Shown piece after piece: positions 9,974 to 20,804 of a stretch of DNA of 64,000 nucleotides (positions are counted from its first letter, which is position 1; each line of letters begins with the position of its first letter). Made by a program: the position numbers and the translations under genes. This DNA is from Bostrychus sinensis. Its lineage: Eukaryota; Chordata; Actinopteri; Gobiiformes; Eleotridae. The stretch spans positions 2,937,407-3,001,406 of the forward strand of contig CM036247.1 in NCBI GenBank assembly GCA_020698575.1, in the 5' to 3' direction. The notes beneath the pieces are model-generated. The model saw only the letters and a list, made by a program, of their open reading frames with translations. It was not told where the DNA came from and ran no database searches.

Positions 9974-12900
9974 ATGGATTATTCTTCAGTCGTCTTCAGT
10001 CCCACTACTCTCTTGGGGACTATTGCTCTCATGTTATTCGTGTGTGTTATATTCAGCAGCTTCACATCTGAGGAACTGAGGAAAGAGCCTCCAGGACCAA
10101 GGCCTTTGCCGCTGCTTGGCAACCTGCTGCAGCTCGATCTCAAAAGACCCTTTATTACCCTTTGTGAGGTAAAGTTAACACTCATTTTGCAGATCAAATT
10201 TGTTACATAACTACACTTTCAATATAAATTATGTCTTTAGATGACAAAGAAATATGGGACTGTCTTTACAATATACCTGGGTCCTAAAAAAGTGGTGGTG
10301 TTGGCTGGATATAAGACAGTCAAAGAGGCTCTGGTTGGCTTTGCAAATGAGTTTGGGGACCGAGACATACCTCCTATTTTTCAAGATATAACTCAGGGTC
10401 ATGGTAGGACTCATTTTGCTTTACTTAAATACAATGGCAATATATAGTTGTATACAAACGCACAGCACTCTTTCAAAATGAGTTTAAACATAATCTGATA
10501 TTTCGTAGGAATTCTTTTTGCTAATGGAGACTCGTGGAAGGAGATGAGAAGATTTGCGCTCACCACTTTAAAAGACTTTGGGATGGGAAGAAAACTAGCA
10601 GAAGAAAAAATTATAGAGGAATGCCACTGTCTGATTCAAGAGTTTGAGAAACATAAAGGTATTAAGGGTTATTTTCAACACAGACTACGCAGTATCAACC
10701 TAAATCAGGATGTGTGCTCTGTCCTCAGGAAAACCATTTGAAACAGGACGTCCATTAAACCACGCCACGTTTAACATAATCTCATCAATCGTGTATGGAA
10801 GCAGGTTTGAATATGATGATCCAATATTTAAAAACATGGTGGCAAGATTCAGTGAAAATATATCTGTTACTGGTTCGGCATCAATCCAGGTAATTCCCAA
10901 TATATTATGACATTTGCAAATCTGAAACATTTATGTATAGCACTCTTTGCCTTGCAGCTTTACAACATGTTTCCCAGGATGTTGAGCTGGATAAATAACC
11001 GGAGGCGGATTATGAAAAACACTGCTGAATCTCTCAAAGAAGTTCACTGCAGAATTGCTGGTTTAAAAGAGACATTAAACCCTCAGCTGTGTCGCGGCTT
11101 TGTGGACTGCTTTCTGATCAGAAAAAACAAAGAAGAGGTAAGACCTGCACATCTTCAATCATATTATTATAATTGCACATAAAGCAGTATTCATAATATT
11201 TATATTCTTTAAACTTAGGACTCGCACAATACCAACTTGTACTTCAATGAAAACAATCTGACGTTCTCGGTGACAAACCTGTTTGTAGCTGGTACAGACA
11301 CCACTGCAGCTACAATCCGATGGGGCTTACTCTTTATGGCAAAGTATCCACAAATTCAAAGTAAGGACCACAGGCTTGTTTTAAATGTTTAAAGAATACA
11401 GTTGAAAAAAAAAGTAATAGAACCCTTTGGAAATACTAGGATTTCTGCATGATTTGGTCATAAAATGTGATCTGATCTTCATCTAAGTCACAACAATAAA
11501 CAAACACAGTCTGCTTAAACTAATGCTGCAAAACAACAACAACATTTGTTCATGTTTTTATTGAGCATTTATGTAAACATTAACAGTACAGGTTAGAAAA
11601 AGTATTGGAACCTTTGGATTTAATAACTGGTTGACTGGCGTCTGTTGAAGCCATTCTGTTGTTGATTTGCTTTTATGTTTTGGGTCGTTGAGTTGTTTCA
11701 GGTCAAACAACTCAACTTTGGTTTCATCTGTCCACAGAATATTTTACCAGTAGTGCTGTTGTGGAACATCGAGCTGCTCCTTTGCAAACTTTAAACATGC
11801 AGCAGTGTATTTTGGAACAAAAGTGGCTCCATGATGTCCTCCCATGAAGTCCATTCTTGTTTAATGTTTTACCTATTATAGATTTGTGAACCAAGACGTT
11901 GCTTGTGCCAGAGATTTCTGTAAGTCTTTAGCTGACACTCTAGGATTCTTCTTCACCTCACTGAGCATTCTGCGCTCTGCTCTTGCAGCCACCTTTACAG
12001 GACGACCACTCCTAGGCAGTGGGGTCCCAGTATTGAACCTTCTCCATTTATAGACAGTCGCTCGTACGAGGACTCATGAACATCAATGCTTCTAGAGAAA
12101 CTTTTGTAACCCTTTCCAGCTTTATGCAAGTCAACAATTCTTACTCGTAGGTCTTCTGAGAGCTCTTTTGTGCGAGGCATGGTTCACATCAAGCAATGCT
12201 TCTTCAGAATGGCAAACTCAAAACTGGAGTGTGTTTTTTATTGGTCAGGGCCACTTTAAGCCACTCCCCCAATCTTCTCACAGTGAGTGGACCCCAGGTT
12301 GGCTGACACCTGTCTCCAGTTAGCTCTTGAAGAGGTCCCTAGCCTAGGGGTTCACATACTTTTCTACCCTGGACTGTGATTGTTTACATGAATGCTCAAT
12401 AAAAACATGAAATATAGTCTCTTTTTTTTTTGCAGCATTAGTTTAAGCAGACTGTGTTTGTTTATTGTTGTGACTTAGATGAAAATCAGATCACATTTTA
12501 TGACCAAATCATGCAGAAATCCTAATATTTCCAAGGGGTTCTTTTTCTTTCAACTGTACATCCAACTATGGTGAAGTTTTTATTTCATTTGTGGTGTGTC
12601 TTCAGATCGGGTCCACGAGGAGCTCAGCAGAGTAGTAGGAAGTCGCCAAATTTGTACAGGGGACCGGAAAAACATGCCCTACACTGATGCAGTCATACAT
12701 GAGACGCAGAGACTCGGAAACATTGTACCAATGTCCCTTCCTCACAAAACCAGCAGAGATGTTACCTTTCAGGGATACTTCATTAAAAAGGTCAGCTGTG
12801 TGTGGTGTTGATAAATGAACTAAAGCATGCAGGATCTTGTTTTTTTAAACAATTGAAGCAGAAGTCAGGAACTTTTTTACCTTAAATAAACCGTTTCGGA

Positions 12901-13716
12901 GTCTGTGTGATGATTAAATGAGTTTTTGTGGGGTAAATGAAGCATGCAGCAGCTCCCCCTGGTGGCCCTGGGATGAAAGTGACACTTGCGACAGAAGGAG
13001 TCACAGAAGTCTCGGGTCTCGTGAGAAAGAGGCACATCCTGGTTAGCAAAACAACAAGCTAGCGGTGGCTTTATTTCTCAGTTTTCTTCGTGTCAGAGCG
13101 GCCAAATGGAAGAAAAAGTTTGTACAGATACACAGAGGGGAAAACGAAAGTAAAGACAGGCTTGTGAGTGTTTACAATAGTGCCTTACTCCAAACTGTAG
13201 GGGGCGCTTTATAGATAAAAATAAGACAAAAATAGCAAAGAAACTAGCAGTTACTGAGTTCTGATTTAATATGCAGTAAATAATTTTTTTTTTTTTTATG
13301 CCTGCAGGATACAGTCGTAATTCCTCTTTTAACTTCTGTCCTGTATGATGAGAGCGAATGGGAAACCCCACACAAATTCAACCCTTCTCATTTCCTGGAC
13401 AAAGATGGCAAATTCATCAGGAGAGATGCTTTTTTGCCCTTTTCTGCAGGTGAACAACAGCGTTTGTCTGTCAGCTATTTTCACTCACCTTTTAGACTTG
13501 TATTGAACTCATAGCTGGACTTTTTTTGCAGGTCGCAGAGCGTGTCTGGGAGAGGCTTTGGCCAAGATGGAGCTGTTCCTCTTCTTCACCTCACTTCTCC
13601 AGCGCTTCCGCTTCACCCCTGCGCCCGGAGTTAAAGAGGACGACTTAGAGTTGACTCCAGCTGTGGGCTTCACCCTCACCCCATCCCCTCACGAGCTGTG
13701 TGCCATCATCCACTGA
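9974..13716 (+). CDS. CYP2K-like cytochrome P450, complete right copy (500 aa)
   Basis: A family-2 microsomal P450 monooxygenase. Exons: 9974-10168, 10241-10403, 10509-10658, 10729-10889, 10958-11137, 11219-11360, 12606-12790, 13308-13449 and 13532-13716. All introns are GT-AG, and the lengths sum to 1503 nt, exactly 500 codons plus TGA, with compatible phases throughout. Sizes follow the conserved nine-exon CYP2 gene. Motifs: hydrophobic anchor about 11-30, PPGPRPLP hinge 39-46, WKEMRR C-helix from 129, AGTDTT I-helix 307-312, ETQR (ExxR) 363-366, and heme loop FSAGRRACLG 437-446 with ligand Cys444. The wording from residue 39 on closely resembles fish CYP2K proteins. The subfamily call is from memory of the family and would need a tree. 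Intron 6 carries a Tc1 element. Confidence 0.93.
11399..12556 (-). mobile_element. Tc1-like transposon in intron 6 of right P450 copy
   Basis: It is bounded by CAGTTGAAA and TTTCAACTG, inside long inverted terminal repeats of about 130-200 bp, and flanked by TA at 11397-11398 and 12557-12558, the Tc1/mariner target. A transposase remnant runs on the minus strand from 12180 (MPRTKELSEDLRVRIVDLHK) and stops after 61 codons; the rest is frameshifted. At 1158 bp it is shorter than a full 1.6-kb Tc1. It lies antisense to the gene and does not touch the splice sites. Confidence 0.9.
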
Positions 13717-13774
13717 GAGCCATCGTCCCTACCACATCAGAATACACACAACTGTACATAACAAAACACTACAT

Positions 13775-14239
13775 GTAACATATGTGTGTCCTGACTCAGA
13801 CACTTTCGGCTAAAATTCTATTACTTTTTTATCTTCAACAAGTCATAAAATTGCTCATTTATTATCTTCATTAATGCAAATTGTATAAAATAAAAGTACA
13901 TTTTCTTACTTTTATAACGATATATTGGTTGGTTAGTTTCTTTTACAAATATTTTATTGTGGCTGTATGAAATAAGCTAGGCCCTGAGTCGGACACACAA
14001 AAGTTCCAATATCGGATGCGCTCACCTTATTATTTGTTAGATTTTTTGGCTCTAATTTAAGGCTGGCATATTTACGTTAACACTCAGCATAAATACACAA
14101 AACTTACCACAGAGGTAGAGCAATATGTGGATTTTTTGTTTATCTACTGTTAGCCAGTTAACATCTTTGCGAGTGTCTGTTAGAAGACCAAAAAATAGCA
14201 AAAGGTGAACGTGTCCGACTCAGGACACACATACGTTAC
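13775..14239. mobile_element. Non-autonomous DNA element with ~28-bp inverted ends
   Basis: The left end GTAACATATGTGTGTCCTGA pairs, inverted, with the right end at 14211-14239. The two terminal 28-mers differ at about three positions. A third partial copy of the terminal motif (cctgagtcggacacac) is at 13983. No coding capacity is seen. The superfamily cannot be assigned. Confidence 0.65.
13889..13894 (+). terminator. Polyadenylation signal downstream of right P450 copy
   Basis: AATAAA lies 173 bases after the stop codon and is the nearest canonical signal. It lies inside the inverted-repeat element at 13775-14239. Confidence 0.5.
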
Positions 14240-14443
14240 CTATTGATTTAGTGTTACTGTATTTTAAAGCTAAACTACCTGATCTTTCATCCAAGTGGCG
14301 AGAATAAAGTACTGCAACTTTCCAGTTTGCCCCCCTCCCTCTTACCTGACTCCTCCTACACTTCTCATGCACGCTCTGAGCATATAACGCACATAAACAA
14401 ATTACTAGCTACTACATTCTATCAAGATTTTACTATTTCTTAC

Positions 14444-15475
14444 CTGTCAAGAAGTAAAAAAGCTAGCTCTGCATCCAGTTTTAGACTAATGCGATCTGCT
14501 CTCTCCATCTGCTGAATGCATCACAGATATTTACCGTATTTTCCAGACTCTAAGTCTCTCTGGAGTATAAGTAGCACTACACAAAAAATGCATAATGAAG
14601 AAGAAAAAACATATAAAAGTCACACTGGACTATAAGTCGCATTTTTTGGGAGAAATTTATTTTACAAAATCCGACACCAAGAACAGACATTTCATGTTGA
14701 AAGGCAAGTTATAGTAATAATAGAATAGAGAACAACAGCTGAATAGGTGTGTGCTATGCTAACGTAACACATTGATGGTTATTCAGCTACATGAAGCATA
14801 AACAACGAACTGAATAGGTGTCTCGTATGTTAACGTAATATATTAACAGTTATTCACATAACTATAGCATAAAGAACATAATATAACAAGTTCACCAAAC
14901 TCACCATCTCACTCCTAATCGCTAAATCCTTTAAATTCTTCATCCTCGGTGTCGCTTCTGAACAACTCCGCCAACTCCGGAGGTAGACGAAGCGCCGCTT
15001 CCTCCTCTGCGTGGCTGTCGTCAGACTCAGCATCAGTTCCATTTCCAATTATTCCGCTCTTTCTCAGTTGTCTTTATAGCCTAAGTTGTTAGTGGTAATG
15101 TTTACATTTTAAATTGTCAGTGGTACAGGTGCAGCAGATGCTGGTACACAAGCCTAGAGCGCCCTCTAACCAACACCTGAAATATTTTAATATATAAGTC
15201 ACACCTGAGGATACGTCACACCCCTAGCCAGAGTATGGAAAAAAGTGCGACTTATAGTCCGGAAAATACAGTACTCACGTTTTATTTCTTCTCTCTTTTG
15301 TCTTCTCTGTCTCTAGTTCTGCTGTGTAAGCTGTAGTAGCTAGGGCTGGAATAGCTATCTTGCCACTCGGGTTTGCAGCCGCCATTGCTTTTGTAAACAA
15401 CTGTGCACGCGTTTGGGCTCTACCTAGAAATGTCTCTCTGATCCAAGTGGGAGGAACTTCATTTTTTGGAGCCAT
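14444..15475 (-). pseudogene. Degraded orphan first exon, split by a MITE
   Basis: On the minus strand a frame from 15475 (MAPKNEVPPTWIRE) ends in KTKERRNKT. Without the MITE at 14534-15271 it continues, past one TGA where an Arg codon is expected, into VNICDAFSRWREQ. After a frameshift it reaches LDAELAFLLLDR and ends at a strong splice donor (gtaagaa) at 14443. The layout, acidic start, RNKT(R)VNIG-like box, FxRWR and LLLDR|donor, is shared with the exon at 16221-16413. It is dead through the stop, frameshift and insertion. The gene family is unknown to me. Confidence 0.45.
14534..15271. mobile_element. TA-flanked MITE with CCGTATTTTCC inverted ends
   Basis: Ends CCGTATTTTCCAGACTCTAA and, inverted, CTGTATTTTCCGGACTATAA are flanked by TA on both sides (14532-14533, 15272-15273). 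That target suggests the Tc1/mariner superfamily. The 738-bp interior has no transposase. It splits the orphan exon above, so it is younger than that exon. Confidence 0.8.
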
Positions 15476-15479
15476 TTAT

Positions 15480-15861
15480 GGAGCCAGTGATTGGCGTCCC
15501 TTGGCAAAATTCCCCCGCTGTAGCATACGGCCCAGATAAGTTAAAGGAGTTTTTTTCCCCACAAATATAGGCTGTACCGATGACTGAAAAAATTGTATCT
15601 ATGGAATTTATTGCAAAATGGATCAGGTAGTTAAGGTTTAAGTTGTAATTGCTCATAAAATTGATAAGGGTCATGGATGTGTCTGCTTATAGCTTTTTGG
15701 AAGCCCTGTAGGGTTGAAACCTGTTTATTGCTTTGGGGATTTTAGTTTTCTAACTGCAGTGTGTTCCTGGTTTAGGATGAGAATTTTGAAGCATATTTCT
15801 ACCAAATATAGGAGTGAAATGAAGGATGAGCACCAAGTAATGGAACACTCTCACTGACAAA
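15480..15861. other. No gene recognised
   Basis: AT-rich sequence with one short minus-strand frame (15459-15674) without motifs. No repeat boundaries are visible. Confidence 0.4.
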
Positions 15862-16808
15862 ACACTTAAAGGTGTTAGGGAGGATCTTTATGAATTCATT
15901 TTTTGCAATATTTATTAAAACTACCTTCATTGCCCTGTATAAGGCTTATAAATTGGTGTATTAGAAAATATAATAATAATATTAATAAACTGTGGACTCT
16001 GTGGGACTTAAAAAACCTCATCCAATCATTTTCGTCATGAGTACGTTAACCATTGTTCCACGGACTCGCCATTCATTCCGACTTCCTAGTTTCGGCGATA
16101 GTGCGCGTTCTTGTGCCTGCGCATGCGTATACACTATGTTTATGTAACGTTAGTCCGGCATTAGCGCCGCGTTAGCGGCGTTAACATCGTAGCACGGACA
16201 GCCTGACTTCAAAAAGCACAATGGCTGAGGAAACCCGTGAAGCGGGCGTTCACAAAAGGAAAACTGTTTTTGAAGTGCACCAGAGGAGAAAAACTGTAGA
16301 AGAGCAGAATAAAACCCGTGTAGTTATTGGCGATTCCTTCAAAGGACGGCGTGCGCTGTAGGAACAGAAAGGGCTTCAGACGATGCATTGGTCGCCAAGT
16401 TTCTGCTGGACAGGTAACGTTTATCTTATCGTTTGAAAAAAATGCCTTTTTTCTTTATCTGTTGAACCTTTTCAACTGTACAGCAGTCAGTTTGCTAATG
16501 CTACCAACAGCAGGAGGACAGATATTTGTGCTCACATTTAGGGACTGTACATGTGACTGGGTCTGTGTGGGGAACAGGGTCAAAGGTCGCGCAAACAAAC
16601 AATGCAGGTCTAGGTTTAGGCGAATCTCTGCTGATGCTGTTGTAAACAAACACTCGTGTTCCAACGCTCGTGCACGTCGCTGTGGAGGAGTTCCTTGGAA
16701 AGGAACAATGAAGGGCGGGGCCTGACGCATGCGCAGTATTCAAAAAAGGACAAACAGTCGCTGGTTTCTCAGCAGTCGAAAAAAATCCTCCCTAATATCT
16801 TTAAAGTA
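15862..16808. mobile_element. DNA element with TTAGGGAGGA inverted ends carrying orphan exon
   Basis: The left end ACTTAAAGGTGTTAGGGAGG and the right end (inverted) CTTTAAAGATATTAGGGAGG match at 17 of 19 core positions. The interior holds a GC-rich promoter-like stretch (16080-16210, many CpG) followed by the exon at 16221-16413. The superfamily is not assigned. Confidence 0.5.
16221..16413 (+). pseudogene. Degraded orphan first exon, second copy
   Basis: ATG at 16221 follows a CpG-rich leader. The frame encodes MAEETREAGVHKRKTV and a basic NKTRVVIGDSF box, then breaks by frameshift. Another frame continues as SDDALVAKFLLD, ending at donor gtaacg (16414). The same box order, ending at the same splice-donor position, is seen in the inverted copy at 14444-15475. 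No downstream exon could be found. It is probably a relic of a repeated gene or transposon first exon. Confidence 0.45.
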
Positions 16809-16976
16809 CAGTCATATGTAAAAGTTTAGGCACAGAGGTGTGTCATTCATTTTCTGGTGACTTCTGAGTTCTATAGGGACTTTTGTGAACAACAGTTTTA
16901 GTGCAGCAGTATTTAGGATGAAATTAAATGAAATATGAAAAAAATGTCTGTGCAAAAGTTTGGGCAGCCTTATAAA
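16809..16976. mobile_element. Short mariner-like MITE fragment
   Basis: 'acagtcatatgtaaaagtttaggcac'-type sequence at the left and 'tgtgcaaaagtttgggcag' at the right resemble the terminal phrases of common fish Tc1/mariner-derived MITEs. Both read in the same orientation, so the element is incomplete or rearranged. Confidence 0.3.
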
Positions 16977-17127
16977 GGGGGGTATACATCAAGGCGACGA
17001 TCGCCCGTCTGAAGCCGTCTTTACGGTTCTTCCACGTCGCTCATTTCCGTCCTTTTGATCTGTATGCACCGTCAGCCCCCATCGCTCCAGGACGGAGGCC
17101 GTCTGACCAGTTTCCTGCCGATTGGCC

Positions 17128-17159
<32 letters not shown>

Positions 17160-17699
17160 GAATCGGCGTCTTTGGTCTTTGGCACGAAGCGCTCTGATAG
17201 GCCTAGCACTACAGCTGCCGCGCCAATCAGCTCACGGGAATTTTAGTGGAAGTGGCGGAGTGACAAGAGTGAAAACTGCTGTGGCAGCGTACTGTCACCA
17301 TTTTTGCATTCTTCGCAATTCTGTGCGTAAAGTTATCTTCTTCAAGTAACAGAGCAGCGGCACCTAATCCACACAAAACAATGTCCAAACCGGCCATGAT
17401 CACACTTCTCAAATGTTCAAACAAGCTGAGAACAGTGGCAAACCAAGGCGCGCTACATGCAGATGTCTTCCGCAAACATTGTGTCACTTCCGTTTATCTT
17501 TGTTCACTGGCTAGCGCCATCTGCCGCTTTGGGGGAGTAATTACACAGTCTTTAGGACGGTTGTCGCTTCGGTGTATGAAGAGGGAAAAAGGTCATGCGA
17601 CGTGAGGAAACGGGAGGGAACGAGAGGAGACGAGAACAGACGAGCTGTCGCTCCGTCTTTTCAGTGGCAGTCTGGGAGTCGCCTTGGTGGATCTAGGCC
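16977..17699. mobile_element. Harbinger-like non-autonomous element
   Basis: Imperfect inverted ends share the core CAAGGCGAC (left 'tacatcaaggcgac', right inverted 'atccaccaaggcgac') and begin in G-rich sequence next to a TAA/TTA triplet. This fits PIF/Harbinger ends with a 3-bp target. The interior has short frames in both directions (for example 17381-17605) and a (TTG)11 tract, but no DDE transposase. Confidence 0.4.
17128..17160. repeat. (TTG)11 microsatellite
   Basis: Eleven perfect TTG units. Confidence 0.98.
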
Positions 17700-17814
17700 T
17701 TAAGTTTGCTGATTTGAATCCATGTAACTTCTCAAAATGGATTACTTGCAGCTCAAAACTTGTTAGATTAGTTAGTTTGAGCCTTGGACTTCATACCCAG
17801 GTGCATTCAATAAT

Positions 17815-18038
17815 GAGAAAAGGTATTTAAGGTGGTAATCAGGAGAAAAGGTATTTAAGGTGGTAATCAGGAGAAAAGGTATTTAAGGTGGTAATCAGGA
17901 GAAAAGGTATTTAAGGTGGTAATCAGGAGAAAAGGTATTTACGGTGGTAATCAGGAGAAAAGGTATTTAAGGTGGTAATCAGGAGAAAAGGTATTTAAGG
18001 TGGTAATCAGGAGAAAAGGTATTTAAGGTGGTAATCAG
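17815..18038. repeat. 28-bp minisatellite, exactly 8 units
   Basis: The unit begins gagaaaaggtatttaaggtg and is 28 bp. The array is 224 bp with one visible substitution (acggtgg for aaggtgg near 17942). Confidence 0.97.
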
Positions 18039-18180
18039 GCCAAATGTGGCAGGCCAAGAAAAATACCAGAGAGACACAGGCAAGGAATGATGAGGATGGT
18101 TAAAGACGACCCACAGATCTTCTCCAACATCATCTGCTGCAGATGTTTCTGTGCAGGGGTCACAGTTCAGAACATCTGTA
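18039..18180 (+). pseudogene. Tc1-type transposase fragment
   Basis: Directly after the minisatellite, translation gives RPRKIPERHRQGMMRMVKDD and then AGVTVQ. This resembles the linker and second DNA-binding region (GRPRK...R...V..AGVSVS) of Tc1 transposases. No ends are visible. Confidence 0.4.
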
Positions 18181-18240
18181 ACATCTGTATGGGAGGGAGA
18201 TGCTTTAACCACTACAGTCAATGCCAGGAAACGAGAAGGA

Positions 18241-19677
18241 AAGGCAACTTTTGTTTGTTTTATAGATTTTCAGAAAGCCTTTGATTGTGTTAATCGAGAA
18301 TTGCTTAAATTTTTGTTACTAAAAATAGGTATGGACGATAAATTTTATAACTCAGTAAAGGCTGTTTATCAAAATCCAGTATCTTGTGTTCAGATAAATG
18401 ATTATAAACAGACTGGTTTTCAACTCCATACGGCGTTAAACAGGGTGATGTTTTGTCTCCACTATTTGCCATAAACATAAATGATTTGGTAAATGAAGTT
18501 AAACAGGCAGCGTTAGTGTAGGAGATGTAAACGTTTGTATAATGCTGTGTGCAGATGATATTGTGCTTCTTGCTGAAAATGAACCTGACCTTCAAAGACT
18601 AAACATTGTTTATTCCTGGTGCAACAAAATGAGACTGAAGATAAACTGAGACAAAACTCAAGTGATTCATTTCAGAAGACAGAGTCACTCATTAACAACA
18701 TCTACATTTGGTTTTGGATCTACTCAGTTGTCTTTCACTAAAAAATATAAATATTTAGGACTTTTTCTGGATGAATATCTTACATTTGATGAAGGAATAA
18801 AAATCCTGTCAGCAGGTAGAGCATTAGGATCAGTTATAAATAAGGTTAAAGCGTGCCGTGACTTGAGCTATAAAACCTAGACTGAACTGTACAGATCCTG
18901 TTCTGGATTATGGAGCAGGGGTATGGGGTTACTGTAAACTGTGCAGTGTAGAGCGCTGAGGTATTTTTAGGTGTGCACAAATACGCTCCCAAACCGGTTT
19001 TAAATGGAGATATGGGTTGGGAACCTTGTGATACGCTGCGTTTATGGAATAGGTTGGTTACTATGTCAGACTCAAGATTAACAAAATATATTTTCAATTG
19101 GGATCTTTCTAATAAATACACCTAACCAGACAGAAGGAGAAAATATTTGAAAATGCAGAGCTTAAATACATAAATAGAACTAAGCTAAGATGTAACACTG
19201 GGCAAATAAAAGCGGTTTATTTTGAAGTCTATAAACAGAAATGGTGCAGAGAAATCTTGTGTAAACCTAAGTTGAGGACCTATTGTTTAATTAAAAAGTT
19301 TTATTTGCCAGAGCTCTGTGTTACAGTGAATCTAACTAAAGCCCAGAGATCGGAGCGTGCTCAGTTCAGGTCTGGTTCTCTTCCTTTGGCCTTGGAGCTG
19401 GGGCGAGTTCACTCGGCTCCAGAGGAGGAGCACAGATGTTGTCTGTGTGATTTGAATGATATTAAAAATGAAATGCACTTTTTGTTTTATTGTCCTTTAT
19501 GCCATGATGTAAGGAGTCATCTGTTCTGTAAAACGTCTGATGTCGGCCTAGATTTGTTTTCTACGTCGGATGAAGACAGACTTCACTTTCTGTTTAATTT
19601 TAATGTGTTCAGTTTTGCTCAGTTTGAGTTAATTGCTTGGCTCTTGCTGAAGAGGACACTTTATGTTTGACTTGATG
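18241..19677 (+). pseudogene. Non-LTR retrotransposon (LINE) RT and C-terminal remnant
   Basis: Broken frames follow LINE order. They include FVCFIDFQKAFDCVNRELL (RT motif A with catalytic Asp), a PYGVKQGDVLSPLF-like motif B near 18430, ADDIVLL (motif C) at 18551, and KYKYLGLFLD near 18750. A long open stretch at 19257-19667 has a Cys/His cluster (CCLCDL...HFLFYCPLC), as in the C-terminal domains of some LINE clades. Stops and frameshifts interrupt every part. The 5' half (endonuclease) is absent. I cannot fix the clade. Confidence 0.8.
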
Positions 19678-19954
19678 TAAAATCTGTCTCCTGTGCTTTT
19701 GTTTGTTTGTTGCGTCTTGTAAGCTGGGCACCTGTAACAGTGCATGACGCAAAATAATTACTTACTTATTTATTTACTTGAGCTTTGTCAGGCCACACCA
19801 CGTTATTCCAAATTTAATCTGGCTTTATCTAACTGAGCTTTTGCCTGTGTCAAGTGTTTGTGGCTCCCATACAGCTGTTCTGAATTTTTGACCCATGCAC
19901 AGAAACATCTGCAGCAGGAGCTCCCTCTAGTGGGCAAAATCTATGCTGCACTTT
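19678..19954. other. LINE 3' tail and linker
   Basis: After the LINE stop, 'tttgtttgtttg' and an 'acttacttatttatttactt' tail suggest a simple-repeat LINE 3' end near 19760. The rest has no feature. Confidence 0.4.
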
Positions 19955-20397
19955 AAATTATGATGCTTTGAAATTCAGAGATTTGGTTTATTATATAATA
20001 ATGCAAATAATGTTCAAGGCAAAAGCTAAAAGACTCCCAGATTGTGTCCAGGAGTTCTTTTCAATTCCAGAGAGCAAATATGAGTTGAGAGATTTGTGTA
20101 AATTCACTTTGCAAAAAGTTAAAAAGGAAGTGAGGAGGAGATGTTTTTCTGTCGCTGGGGTTCAATGTGGAACAGAGCTAACTTTACATTAAAAACATAT
20201 AGTTCTCTTTTCATGTTTAAAAAGTATTGTATACTTCTATATTTGAGAGTTATGACTGTAAATGATTTTTTTTGTTCTTTTTGTTATATTTTCAAGTGTA
20301 AGTTAAGTTAATTCAGTCACAGTTTCCTGGTTACTGTTTTGTTGTGGTTTACTGTGGTCATTGTTTTATGTGAATGAATAAACTAAACTAAATTAAA
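19955..20397 (+). pseudogene. 3' end of a second LINE
   Basis: Frame 19968-20189 encodes a stretch with FRDLVYYIIMQIMFKAK and YELRD, ending near a GV-type box. This resembles the extreme C-terminus of fish LINE pol proteins (the 'QIMYKAK...YNLR...G.KLWN' pattern). It ends in an 'aataaactaaactaaatt' tail, as LINE 3' ends do. Confidence 0.5.
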
Positions 20398-20804
20398 CTC
20401 ATTTAGTTGCACCACAGCCTCAGTGTTTATCCAGTTTATTTATGAGTAACAGGTTAACTTTATCACTGACATTAACATTCCTACAAACACACTGTGCACA
20501 TGGAGCTTACTTTGTTTTATTCGTGTCACTGAGCATGTACAGCTTGATTTAAATGCAATCCAAATACTTATTTAGAGATAAAAAGGTATTGACAAGAATA
20601 CAGTGTACCACAAGGAAAATGACATAACTATATTGTGTTTTCTTATGTATTATAAACAAACTGTATGTAATGTTTTCTTTTTGAAGTAAAAAGTGCAAAC
20701 AGATGCAAGAAACAATGTTTAATTTTCTTTCCTACGTTTTTTACGCTTTTGAGTATTTAAGTCCTCTTCCACTGGATTCTTGTTGTCCCTCCTGGGTTTG
20801 TCCT
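20398..20804. other. No gene recognised
   Basis: AT-rich sequence without coding frames or clear repeat ends. Confidence 0.4.

Noticed and set aside
9336..10079. 247-codon Pro-rich frame running into the P450 leader
   Set aside because: It reads the C-rich minisatellite, then P450 exon 1 in the wrong frame.
17815..18038. Possible CRISPR-like array
   Set aside because: Units are contiguous without spacers and the genome is eukaryotic; it is a minisatellite.
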